DNA of 64,000 nucleotides, from contig QJNS01000746.1 of NCBI GenBank assembly GCA_004154925.1, forward strand, positions 62,001 through 126,000, in the 5' to 3' direction. This DNA comes from Monosporascus cannonballus. Lineage: Eukaryota; Ascomycota; Sordariomycetes; Xylariales. A program made the translations under genes and the position numbers. A model generated the notes under the pieces. The model did not search any database. It was given only the letters and a program-made list of their open reading frames with translations, and was not told the DNA's origin. Positions 10,736 to 23,314 of the stretch are shown one piece after another. Each line of letters starts with the position of its first letter. Positions within the stretch are counted from its first letter, which is position 1.

Positions 10736-13700
10736 ATGCTGTCACATGGAGCAAGGCGCACGGCGGCCGTACCTCAAGATAGACCCCCAAGCTCATCCGG
10801 ATGGCTCGAACGGGAAAGTACGTATATTTATTTGCCCCCCATGGCCATCATGAGGCCACTACCGTTATGCAGACCCTGATACTGACATGCCCATCTGCAT
10901 AGCATCACCTTCTGATATTAGTGAAGTGGGCCAAGAATTCGTCCAAGATGCCCAACGATTTGCTAAAGCACTCGATGCGCTCTCCCTGCCGAAGAAGTCA
11001 CTGGCCGAGAAGCGTACCGAGATATTCCGACTGGTCGACGTCTATTATCGTCATGCGGTAGAAAGAGTCCATGCCTTGCGCGGTTCGCGTCGCCAGCCAC
11101 CCAGATCCAGTCTCCGCCGCCTAGATGATACTTCAAGCCAGGACTCCATGGACCTGGACGATGCCGAGAACAGAGAAGAATCGCCTGCCTTAAAGGCGAG
11201 TCTCCAATACTGGGAGTTGGAGGCCCAGACATGGGATATGCTGCGCCGCTTGTTACCTCTCCGCTACTCGAATCGGAACACCCTCCAGCCCGCACGTCAG
11301 GAGGTCTCGAGGTCCCCGAATACCTCTGAGATATGGGACGAATTTCTGCGGACTGACCCAGCCGCCAGCGAACGTAAGGCCGTACTCGAATGCCTGCAGA
11401 CGAGTGCCGATGAATCGCGCGTCGATATAGACGAGCTTGTGCGGGAGTACCAGCAGCGGGCGGAGCGAGGCGACATTATTGCCTACGGCTGGCTCCACAC
11501 GCGTTCAGCTATCAAAATGCAGAAGAATATTAACGGCTGGTCCGGGACCCTGGATCCCAACACTTCTGACGCCGGCCAGATGCTGCTCAATACCAACGGG
11601 ACGGAACCGCTCGTCACCCAGCTCGATCCTGACGTGGCTTCGAGGCAGGGTCGCAAGCTACAGCCGCAAGATGAGTACTTCGAGAGGGCCATCTGGCTCG
11701 GATGCTACGAATTGCTACGGAGAGGGCGAAGCATTTCTGAGATCCGAGACTGGTGTATTGAGCGGACTGAAGTCTGGAGGGCTGTGAGCATGTCGGCCAT
11801 GCCCCTGTCCAAGGGTGGGGAGGAGCAGCGGGTGAATGTCAACCCGCTATCTACCATCCTTTGGCGACGAACATGTTTCGCTCTGGCTCGCCAGGGAGGT
11901 ACTGACGACTACGAGCGTGCAGTCTACGGCATACTCTCCGGCGACATACCCAGTGTAGAAAAGATATGTCTGGAGTGGGACGATTTCGTATTTGCTCATT
12001 ATAACGCGTTGCTGCGGTCTCAATTCGATGCGTATCTGATAAAGCGCTCCTCCCCGGATGCGACTGCATCTGTCACCCAGCCACTTTCCTCCTTCAACGC
12101 CGTCCAGTTCCACGGCGATTCTGCCACCGTCGGCAAACGAATCGTTGAGTCCCTTGAGTCGCATCCCAAGACATCCGCCGAGGCTAGAACACCAATGAAG
12201 TCGCTCCAAGCAGCCATCATATCCGACAGCCTAGATCAATACATCTACGAGTTCGGGCTCGTGCTCGGGGAGCAAGCGAACGGAGAGGAGGCGTCGGCAT
12301 TAATACCCAAATTCGGGGTTAGGGATGTCGAAATTGATGGAAGTAAATTCTTTCGGCTGGACAGCTACAGAGGATTGCGTCTCCTAGTTCACATATACCT
12401 TCTCATTACAAGTCTAGAAGGCCTAGATGGCAATAGTCGCAAAAACCTAACGGAACGCCGCCGGGCACAAGAAAACGTGCTTTCCGCTTACGCTAGTGCA
12501 CTCCGGTTGAACGACATGACCGACTTGTTGCCGTTATACTGTTCCAAACTTGAAGGAGATAGAGCTTTCTTCACGCTTAGTCGGAACGTCAGCAACCTAG
12601 TCGATCCCGACGCCAGAGAGATGTTGCTGCGAATAATGGAGAAGCTTGGAATGGATATCGCCAAGTTCGTCCAGTTCCAGCCAGAGTCTCTCCTGGGGCA
12701 GTACCCGGATGTAGATGGCGACAGGCTGGTGTCAGGTAGCTTCACTGTCTTCTCCAATGAACCCCCCACGCTGAAGTACGGAAGGCCCCTGAAGCCGGAC
12801 TTTTTCGGCGAAGTCCCGGATAACCTAAATCGTGTCGACGAACAGCTCATCCAGTCCCTGGAGTGGATCCTGCTCGTAGATGGTCTCTGGCATGAGATCT
12901 TTCGTGTCGGCACTGTAATATACAAGCGCTTTTTGAGTAAGTGAAGAGAGCTCACGCCGCCGTCGCAGCCTGCAGAGCCCCTTGGATTAACAGCTGAATA
13001 GAGCGATTTAACCTGCATGCGGCACGCGCCCTGTCGGAGCGAGTGCCGTGCTCGGAAATATTCAAGAGGAAAGCCGGTGTGACTATCCCTGACGATACAG
13101 ACATTACGTGGTTTGAAGACGTCCGATCCGGCGCGGCGAGTAACGCCTTTGAAGAAAACGGTCCGGGCATGGACGAGATAGCAGCGGCTCGAAATTACTT
13201 CGAGATGGAGTGCCTCGTACGGTCACTTGACTCGATGGAGACAATAGCATCGAGTGCGGGCCTAGCTAGGGAGTACGTGACACCGACACCCCATACCCTA
13301 TAGCGGACCCTGGGCTAACTTGACGATCAGTCCGACCGAGGAATTGGACAGGAACTTCTGGGCACAAATTGGCAGTGAAGTAAAGAGCATAAAGAGCTTC
13401 ATGCGGGTTCTGTTGAGCAACTGGCTCGTTGAAAGCGTTCACGGTAAAGAAGTAAGGCTGCAGTGAATGTGTGAGCAAAGCTGACTGGATGAACAGACGA
13501 TACGGATTTCGGCCTCCTTCGAGACGCCTACCTTCCAGAGACGATCATAGGTTACGTCAGCGTACTACACTTCGCGGGAACTAGCTTGTCTCGAGACAAC
13601 CTACTTGAGTGCATGGAGCTAGCGGCGGTCATCGCCAAGAAGGACTCGGACGTGGCCGCGGTGCTAATGAAGTGTGGTAGGATGAAGGAGGTAGTAGAGG

Positions 13701-13822
13701 GTTTCGCGAATTGTAGCAAGGCACTCGCGATAAGCGGGAGCGAAAAGAAAGGTTCAGGGGGCAGTAGCAAGAAGTTGCGGGAGATGGGCTGGACGCGAGA
13801 ACTATGGTCGGTCAAGCGGTGA
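10736..13822 (+). CDS. NUP84: Nucleoporin Nup84/Nup107, Y-complex of the nuclear pore
   Basis: Five exons are read: 10736-10817, 10903-12936, 13002-13272, 13331-13443 and 13497-13822, totalling 2826 nt and 941 residues. All introns are 53-85 nt, with GTACGT, GTAAGT, GTACGT and GTAAAG donors and CTGAC/CTAAC/TTAAC branch sequences. Phases match at every junction. The protein is a mostly alpha-helical Nup84/Nup107 family member. The diagnostic segment is YFERAIWLGCYELLRRGRS followed by WCIERTEVWRAVSMSAMP; the C-terminal part contains VPCSEIFKRKAGV, FEMECLVRSLDS and LHFAGTSLSRDNLLECMELA. In the family this protein forms the stalk of the Y-shaped (Nup84) scaffold complex together with Nup133 and the Nup145C/Sec13 arm. 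The length is close to human Nup107 and longer than yeast Nup84. I chose the upstream ATG at 10736 because the exon-1 and exon-2 frames join cleanly and the first in-frame ATG of exon 2 lies inside the predicted intron. The gene ends only about 400 bp from the AT-rich block and shows no sign of RIP damage. Confidence 0.93.
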
Positions 13823-14210
13823 AGCTTGCGTGGCCATCGGCTGAGCAACACCCTTTCCGCTGGCATCGGAATAGCGGCGTTTGGGAGACAAAACGAGACC
13901 ATCCACATTATACGTAGCCCCTGGGTGTAATTTGACGTCGGATGTATTCTGTGGCGTGCTTTCTCCATGGTAGCCAGGCTGCCGTGTATATGTAGGTACG
14001 CACCCAGCATTAGTTAGCTCATTGCGTGTAAGGGAGGCAGTGGTTACCAACCTGCGTACAGGCATGAACTTATACAGGGACAATTTGAATTAAAACCGGC
14101 TTGGTATAAAAGTTATCTCAGCCAGCTCAGACCTCCCTGGCTCGTTTTCTCAATTTTTTCAAAGTTACTTGAGTACCGCTTCATAACGCTAAATATTAAC
14201 CAATCAAATC
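13823..14210. other. 3' flank of NUP84 and transition to AT-rich DNA
   Basis: No gene is supported. Composition is normal to about 14150 and then drops within roughly 100 bp into sequence dominated by A and T. This should include the NUP84 3' UTR. Confidence 0.55.
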
Positions 14211-14911
14211 CCAAATCCCCGTAATAAGTTAATAAGGCCTAAGTTTAAATTATAGAAAAAAAACCTCCGTTTCGTATATTTATTTTTTTTTAAAAAAACC
14301 GAAAATCCGTAATAATTTAATAATAATACGATTTTATAATTATATATAATCATTTCGATTAAGTTTTATTAATAATGTTATTTTAATTTTAATTAAAATT
14401 TATTTCTTATTTTTTAAATTTAACGTATTTATCACTTAAAACCTACTCCGATTACGTTATTATTCGCTTATATAAAATAAAATAAATCTGTTTTTTTAAA
14501 AAAAAATTATTATCCGAATTTATATAAATAAAATATTTATAAATGTACGATAATGTTTTAATAATAATATTAATAGACGGATATAATATTTAAACAAATT
14601 TCGTAATTAAAATATATATAACAATAACTTAATAGTTAATGTTATTATTAAAGTTAAATATTTAATTAAAGTATTAAAAAAAGGTATTTATAAAATAAAT
14701 TAATAATATACGAGAATTTATATTAAATTATATTTTTTATTATACAAAATTTTATTATACGTAAATATTGCAGCAAATTATACGAAAAATTAATAAATTT
14801 TATAAAGAAGCTTATATTTCCTTTTTAACGGAATATTTTTTAAATTTTTTTAAAAAAATTAATATTGTTTTGGACGAAAATTATCGTTTTATAAAAACGT
14901 TTATATTTAAG

Positions 14912-15303
14912 TGTTACGATCTAACCAAGCGCGGGTTTCGGAAACGGTCGCGCTACAACCAAAACAGGACTCGAATAAGTCGAATCACGTAATAAGCGCT
15001 CAGTAAAAATCAACTGAGCATAACTAAGTAATTGGTTAACGAAGTACGACTAAATATATTATTTAGTAAAATATTATTAGACAAAAAAATTTAAATACGC
15101 AAAGACAATAATATAAAAATACATTTATTTTTATAATGTAAATAATAATAACTTGTAATAACAATTTATTATTTAAAACGCATGTAGCATTACAAAACGT
15201 AATAAAGTTACTATATTTATTACTTAAAATCCTACGATATTTTTGTTAATATAAACTGGTATGATTTAGATTTAATAATTAATTAAACTGTTTAGCCGTT
15301 ATA
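14912..15303 (+). repeat. 5' LTR of element 3
   Basis: It begins TGTTACGATCTAACC and ends GCCGTTATA. It aligns along its whole length with 21092-21483. It is less mutated than the 3' copy: GCGCGGGTTTCGGAAACGG here corresponds to a run with C-to-T and G-to-A changes there. Confidence 0.88.
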
Positions 15304-17949
15304 TATTATAAGCTTTTATTGAATAATATCGTTGAATTTTAAATAATATTATCGATATTATATTTACAGGCCAACATTTAGCTTACGAAATCTCTGATAA
15401 TAATATAAATTTAAACGATGAAAAGCAGCAATTCCATTTAATTAAAAAAAGAATCTATAACGATTAAACCTTTTAAACAATCGCTCTACGTATTTTTTAA
15501 AAAGGTGAACTATATTATTTGATTTTAAATAATATATAAAAAGGTTAAAAACAAAAGTAAAAGCCGAAATATTAGAAAGTGTCTCAAAGTAAATTAAATC
15601 ATCTACTTAAATATTATTAAAGAATTAGAAAAAGTTTTAAAAGTTATTAAATCAGAACTATTCGATAATATTTTTATAAAGCTATAATGATTTTAACGTA
15701 ATATCGAATATATTTTAAATGGTTTTTTATTCGATTCGTTATATTAATTTTACAAATAAAGTGTATAATCGGACGACTTATTGAAAATAAGGTTGATTAA
15801 TTTAAATTTGCAATAAAAATATATGATTTAGTTTATGAAAAAACAAACTCTCAAAATAGTGCAAATATATAATAATTACGAATAATTCAACTAAGTATTA
15901 ACGAAAGTTTCCGAAATAATAAACGAGAAAATAAATGCCGAAATATAAATTGCGCAATTACAGCAAAAAGGATTAATATTTATTTACGGCAATACGTTCG
16001 TTGAATTAACTTTTAAACTTAACTGAAAATAAAAGAATTAAGAATCAAGTTTTTTTTAATAACCTAAAAGAAAATTCCAAAAACATTTTTTAAAATTAAT
16101 TAACTCGAACATTTCTTGAATTATATCACTATAACAGTTAAAATCGATAACTGATAATATATCTAGCGCATAAAAATGTTAAAAAATACGATAATAAACC
16201 TCGAATTAATATTAATACCTTTTGTTATAATAATATTTCACATAATACCGTACGACAACTTATAGAATTTAAAGCTATATAAAAAAGATTAAAATAAAAT
16301 GAAATATTATAATTATAGAAAAAAAGATATAAGGTTTATAAATATCTTTTTCTAAGAAATCGTAATAAAACAATGAAATATTGATATTTAAAAATTCCTT
16401 TAAAACATTAAAGAAAATAACGAAAAAACTGTTAATACAATTTAAACTCAGTACTAAATAAGAGCATTATAACAAAAAGTTAAACGCGAAATATAAAAAA
16501 TTAAAAAATTAATCTAAACAACGTTAGAAAAATAATAATACGGCTTTAAAATAGTTAAAAATATTAAAAATAAATAAAGAATGTTTCTTTAGGAATTCTA
16601 TATTAATATAATAAAATATACGCTATATATTATAGACGACGAAAATATTCCGTATAAAACGTATGAAAAAAGTTTATTCATTAACGTATTGACCGTATAT
16701 ATAAAAAATTTATTTTTTTAATTAAACCGGAAATAATAAAATAAATAAACGATAATATTAATATATTTTAATTAATGTTCTATAAACCGACATAGATAAG
16801 TAAATAATGTTATAAAATTAGCTAAAAGAAAAATAATATTCGAAAAAAAAACTTTTTAGTATAATTAATATAATTATTACTTTGCAAAAAAGATGTTATA
16901 ACGTATCGTAAAGAAATATTATTAAAAAGTTATTATTGATTTTTATCTTTAATTCGTATTTATTATAAATCTTAGAAACCGAATTCTTAAAAAGTTTTAA
17001 TAATTTATTTAGGAATTTGATTAAGAAAACGAAAAATTATAGAAAAATTAACAAAATATTATATGCTATATAAAAGAATAATTTATTTAATAAGGAAAAA
17101 GCATAAATTATTTAAAAACCCTGATATAATTTAGAAAAGGTATACTTGTAAAAATAATAAATATTATAATTTAATATATTATGTTAAATAGTATAGATAA
17201 ATTTTAATAAATTTGAAAAGGAATTACAAAAAAGCTATATATAAGAAAATTATAAAATACCGAAATCTGAAAGAATTATAAAAATTAAAAAGAATTTTAA
17301 ATATAATAATAAAAGTTCTTAATAATTTTATTAATTTAAAAATACGAATTAGACTATACTAATATATAGTAATAATAAAACACCAAATTTAAACCGGAAA
17401 TTATATTATATTAAATATTATTAATAGATATAAAATACTATGAAAATAAAATTTAAAACATTAAATAATTAGAAATATCGAGGTTTAGAATTTGGTTTAT
17501 AAAGATTAAAACTTTTGTTTAAAAACAAATGTAAACGCTTAATTTTGATATTATTTTATTTGGAAATTACGATATAATTTTAAATTTTCAATAGAAATAT
17601 TAATACGAAATTGTATGTGAAAAAGTAATTGAATCATTTTATGTTATACTTTCTTCGTAAATAAAAAAGATTTAAGACTTTAATATTCGATTAAAAATAA
17701 TAATAAATATAAATATAAAAAACGATAAATACCTTATTACTTAAAGCATAAAATATAAGAAAAAAGTTTTTTTTTCAAAAAATAACGTATTAGTATTATT
17801 ATTATTAAAGAAAAATTTAAATAATTAAATAATAATTTAAAATAATAATTCTAAAAGTTAAAGTTTTTCATTAATATATTACTATAATATTATAAATATA
17901 AATAAATTTCAAAAAAGACTTAATACGAAATTACTAAAATATAATAAAT

Positions 17950-20420
17950 AATATTTTAAAATAATTTTAAAGAAAACATTATTTATAAAATATTTTTTAT
18001 CTTTCGTATTTAAACATTATAATTTTAATTTATAATTAATTACAGATATTTAACCGATATTATTATAAAAAATCTAAGATTATTATTTTCAATAATTAAA
18101 ATGAAAAGACGGATATTACGAAATTAAATACTTTATAATATTCGATTTCAAAAATAAATATAAGCATATTAAAAAAATTAAAAAAAGAGAAAACTATAAG
18201 TTTTTAAACGAAATACAGATTATGTAAATATTGAATTATATTAATAGAATTTACGAACGTATTAATAATATTTCAATGAGTAATAAATTATATATTGCGA
18301 AAATCTTTTAACGTTTTTATTAAATGTTATTTAGACGATATTTCTATGTATTCGAAAATAGAGAAAATATATATAAAATATATTTATAACATTTTTTGAT
18401 TTTTCTAAAACGCTAAATAATTAATTAACATGAAGAAAAATTTATTTTATAAATAAGCATCAAAATATCTAATATATATTATTGTTATAAAATATATTAA
18501 AATAAATAACCAACAGTCGTCCTATTTATAAAATAATAAATGTTAAAAATAAATAAAAAATACAAGTATTTTTTGGATTAATTAATTATTATGCGAAATT
18601 TATCCGAAATTTTAATAATAATGTTATATTTTTAATTAACAGTATTTAAAAAAGCCTCTATACAAATATTAATAAATTAATATTAATTATATATAATTCA
18701 ATATATCTCGTCAAAATAAAAATCGATATTTCGAATTATTTATTATATACGATAATCGGATAATTAAATATATAAGGTTATTTATATTTTATTATATTTA
18801 TTTCGTAGAACTCTAAAAAAACCGAATTTAATTACGTTATTCTAAATGAAAAGTTTGTTACTATTATTATAGTTCTTTGAATATTTAAACATTTTTTAAA
18901 AAATATTTATCCAGTTAAGATTTATATAAATTATTAATATTTTAGTCGTTTTATTATCACTTAAAAGCTTACGAAATAATTATTATAATACGCTAAAAAA
19001 CAGCGAATTTTGATTTTGTTATTAGTTATAAAAATTTAAAAAAATAAGAAGTAAATATTTTAAGTATATAATAAAATTTTGAAAGAGTTATTTAAGATTA
19101 ATAATATAAATTTATATATTATTTCAATAAATATCTATATTTATATTAAATTATAATAAAACGGATTAAACAATATAATATTTATTAAAAAACTAAAAAA
19201 TATAACTTTAACTTATTAAAAAAACTAATTTATAAGTTTTAGAAAATATATATTCAACGTTATAGGTAATATATATAAATATTAATTATATAAATATTTA
19301 CAGACATATAAAATCTTTACACAATTTTAACGCATTTATTATATATTTTACAAATAAGATAATAATTTAAGAAATACCATAATAATAGAACTTTATAATA
19401 AGACTAAAATATAAAGATATAAATTATATAGAAAATTATAATCATTTCCGATTTTAAAGCTTATAAAATTTAATTATTATAGATTTTATTACCAAATTTT
19501 CTTTTTTAAACAATTTAATAATAAAAATATTTTACGATAATATTGTCGTTGTTGTCAACAGATTTACCAATTTTTATTATTTTTTATTTTATCAAAAGCA
19601 TATTACTGCCGAATAAATACTATATATTTTTTAAAAAACAGTTTCAATGCATACGGATTACTATACGAAATTATTTCCGATTAAAAAAATACTTTTATTT
19701 GAAAAGTTTCCTGAAACCTTATAATACAAATTAATTTAAATTATAACTTATTTAATTCCTTTAAATCTTAAATATATAAATAAAAAATATTTAAATGAAA
19801 TGCTTAAAACGTATTTATAATATTATATTAATTAAAAATATAATAATAATAATTTTAAAACTTTTATTATTTAATTAACTTATCATATTAAGTATTATAA
19901 AAATATTGATGTAACTATAATAAGACTAAATTTGGAAGTTATATTTAATATTTATAAAAATAGAAATAATTAAATTATGAATATTAAAATAATATTGATA
20001 TTAAAATAATTTAAAAACCTGTATTAAGAAATAAAATTAAATTTGCATATAACTAAATAAATATATATTATAATTTAAAAACATTTGAAGTAATTAATTT
20101 TCAAAAAACGAAAAATATTATATTTTGTTACGAAAAACATTTAAATAAAAAGCTTAATAAAATTTTCGATTTTAAATATATTAATTTATATAAAGTTATT
20201 TCCAAAAAAGTTGCAAAATCATTATTAAATAAAATTCTTATTTAAATGTACATTGTATCCAGTTTTTTATATTTTCTTATTTAAGTTAATAATAGATACT
20301 GTTAAAATTGGTACGAGATAAAATAGTATAAAAATAAAAAACAAAATTATATATAAAATAAAAAACATTTTTATATAAAAAAGAAAATAAATATCTAGAA
20401 ATTTACGAAAGAATTTATAA
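17950..20420 (+). pseudogene. Decayed pol of element 3 (RT, integrase, chromodomain remnants)
   Basis: Plus-strand translation through stops gives the RT palm region. INYRYLTDIIIKN (about 18040) precedes CYLDDISMYS (about 18325), which keeps the catalytic Asp pair. Further downstream the order follows Ty3/gypsy pol. The segment at 20150-20420 aligns in position with the integrase C-terminus and chromodomain of element 2 but is weak. It cannot encode an enzyme. Confidence 0.6.
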
Positions 20421-21091
20421 ACGTTTAACGTTTATTGTTAAAGTTTTGTTAATAATAATATGGTTACTAGAAATAATAGTATTTTAATTTACGGTTTTTA
20501 AAACGCCTTTAAAAATCCACTTAATCAAATTGTAAGAAAAAAGAAACGCGGTAGTAAAAGCTTTAATAACATACTATTTTTAATATTTTTGTTTTTTTTA
20601 GTTTATCTAAAGTAAATAATTTTTATTATATTATATTATTAAAATTCGCGACGAAGAAAACCTTTTATTTACGAAAACGAATCAAACGCGTATAAATTTT
20701 GTTTATTTTTTATTAATAATGTTTTAAAAGTTTAAGAAAACGTTTTTTCGTAATTCCTTTTACGTTTTAATTATTGGTTTTGGTATAAATATTATCAATA
20801 AAGATAACGAAATATTTGTTCCATTATAAGAATTATTACGCCTTATATAAGCTTTCCATTTCGAAATATTTTTTATTATTTTCTATTTTTATTTCTTTAA
20901 AAATATAAGAAATGCCATATAATTTTAAAATTGAATTCGTTAAAAATAAAAAGCGGGGTTTAATAACGAACACTAAATAATAAATTTCAATAACTAAATT
21001 TAATCACGCTACCAAATATTCTAAAAAAAGAAATATTTATTCGAAAAAGGAAAAATAATTTTAAAACGAGATTTTACTAAAGAAAAACTTT

Positions 21092-21483
21092 CATTGCAAT
21101 TTAATTAAATACAGGTTTTAAAAACGGTTATGTTATAACTAAAATAGAACTCGAATAGATTAAGTTACGTAATAAATGTTTAATAAATATTAATTAAGCA
21201 TAATTAAGTAATTATTGAATTTAACAAAATTAAGCATAATATTTAGTTAAATATTATTAAATAATAAAGAATTAAAGACGTACAGACGATAATATATAGA
21301 TATGTTTATTTCTATAATTTAGATAATAATAATTTGTAATAATAATTCGTTACTTAAAACGGTTTGGGTTTTACGAAATATAATAAAGTTATTATATTTA
21401 TGATTTAAAATTTTACATTGTTTCTATTAATATAAACCCGTAAGATTTAGATTTAATGATTAATTAAATTGTTAGCCGTTATA
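21092..21483 (+). repeat. 3' LTR of element 3
   Basis: It is homologous to 14912-15303 and more heavily RIP-mutated. The 5' end is read as CATTGCAATTTAATT, aligned to TGTTACGATCTAACC. A purine-rich tract (AAAGAAAAA) precedes it, as expected for a polypurine primer. Confidence 0.85.
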
Positions 21484-21488
21484 TTAAG

Positions 21489-23181
21489 TAGTAGATATTT
21501 TTAAACTAAATAATTAAATATTTATATATTTAAGAAAACTCTAATAATGATTTAATATAAAACAAAAAACGACATATTTTCGGAATTATAATAATTCGAA
21601 GGTTTTTACATATATTTTTAAAATAAATTCATTACATACAAATAGCATAATTTCTAAGTTAATGGTAATAATTTACGGAATTTTTTTTAAAAAAAATAAA
21701 TACTTGTTATTTTCAGATTTACTAAGAAATAATATAATGATATTAGAATTAAATATATAAGAAAATTAAGCTATATTTAATAAAAATATAAACCGGTTAA
21801 TACAATATTGTATTAATTATATTAATTTTTAATAATAATATTATTTAAAATAATATAAATTATATTTTATTACTATTATTTTAATTTCTAAAATTATATT
21901 TTTAATTCAACGTTTTGATATAATATCGTGGTATTTAGTAATAATAATATTATTTTTTGTAATTGTAAATATATATTTATAAAAAATAATGTAATTTAAA
22001 TTTTGGTTTAATTATCATTATACAATAAAATTACTTTGGAAAATATTATAATAATATTTAGTATTAGTTAATACTTTTATTAATTTGGAATTAATATTAT
22101 CCGAATTTGAATTTTGCTTTTTGTTAATATATTTTATAAATATGGTGATTTAAATGTGTGAATGTTTCTTAATTAAAATAAATATTATTTAATAAACGCT
22201 GTCCGATTTCTTTAAATGCAATTAACGACAACGAAAGTATTTTATACGATATTTACAATATTTGTTAGAATTTGTTTTTTTAAAACTTTTCACAATTTTC
22301 GAAACGCTTTTATATTATTAATATTTAAAAACATATTTACTGATATTTAGGAAATATAAGTTAATTTAGTCTAAATCCCAGATTGATAGTATAAAAGCCG
22401 GAATATGTAAAACTTTTATTAAATATATAAATAATTTTTGATTTATAGTTATCCGTATTTATCAATTTAATACTATATGTAGAAAATGTATAATATAATA
22501 AATTTGAAAATAACTTATAAGCTCTTAAATAAAATATTAATAATATATTAAAACACTATTCAAATTTAATTTTTTCGATTTATTTATTAGGAGATATAAT
22601 ATATTTATATCTATTTTATATTTATTAGAATTATATATTAAATACGAGTTATTTATTAAAAAAGTATTTAACGAATGTAAAGTTTCTCGAAATATTTCGT
22701 ACTAATTTCTTTTAAAAGTTCAAGCTATCAAATTTATTAAAACAAATTTACTTATATATTATAAAATTTAAATTTATCGCGTATAATATAATATTTAAAT
22801 ATTTTATTTATATTGGATATTTAGAAACGGTAATACGTAACTTTAATTCAAACGTATTAAGAAATAAAGATTTCTAACAAAAATCTTTTCATTATTATAT
22901 ATTAACATTATGTTATTTAATAATATAAATAATATAATAAATAATTTATAAGTATTGAATTTTTCAAACGATATAACTTTGAAAAAATTATACCGAATTA
23001 GTTTTTTATTAAATAATTATAAAACCGCAAATAGTTTTGTTATCGATAATATTTTAAAATTTAAAATTTATTTATTAATTATAAATACATTTTGTAAAAA
23101 ATATTATAAATTATTAATATTCTTTAAAAGATTTTAAAATTTATTTACATTTTTGGTAAGTTAAAAACTATAATAATATTA
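21489..23181. other. AT-rich decayed DNA, nothing recognised
   Basis: It lies between element 3 and the solo LTR. No LTR, coding relic or RNA gene could be recognised. Short open frames such as the 60-codon one at 22955-23137 are composed of Asn/Ile/Lys/Leu/Phe/Tyr codons, as chance frames in AT-rich DNA are. Confidence 0.5.
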
Positions 23182-23186
23182 ATTAT

Positions 23187-23309
23187 TGTTACTGTTTTAA
23201 GTAGTATCGAATAGGTATATAAAGCAGAACAAAACGATTAGTGCTCGAGCTAATAACGTTTGACGTTTATAGTAGTACAATTGCTACGTCTTTATTTTTT
23301 ACCGTAATA
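23187..23309. repeat. Solo LTR of the miniature (TRIM-like) element family
   Basis: This 123-bp sequence begins TGTTACTG and ends CCGTAATA. It is flanked by the perfect 5-bp duplication ATTAT (23182-23186 and 23310-23314). It is homologous to the two LTRs at 53328-53449 and 53693-53804, sharing for example the TATATAAAGCAGAACAAAACG and GAGCTAATAACGTT segments. A single copy with its own target duplication and no internal region indicates LTR-LTR recombination or a solo insertion. Confidence 0.85.
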
Positions 23310-23314
23310 ATTAT

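Larger units (their letters stand above)
14912..21483 (+). mobile_element. Element 3: Ty3/gypsy LTR retrotransposon, RIP-degraded
   Basis: This 6.57-kb element has two LTRs of about 392 bp and is flanked by the identical 5-bp target duplication TTAAG (14907-14911 and 21484-21488), which fixes both ends. Coding direction is plus. Reverse transcriptase is recognisable near 18000-18400: INYRYLTDIIIKN and then the active-site block CYLDDISMYS at about 18325. A decayed integrase C-terminus and chromodomain-like stretch lie near 20150-20420. All frames are broken by many TAA/TAG codons. The LTRs belong to the same family as those of elements 2 and 4. Confidence 0.88.

Noticed and set aside
10887..10889. 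ATG at 10887 as start of NUP84
   Set aside because: It lies inside a predicted intron (10818-10902) with a GTACGT donor, CTGAC branch and TAG acceptor. The ATG at 10736 gives a continuous frame across it.
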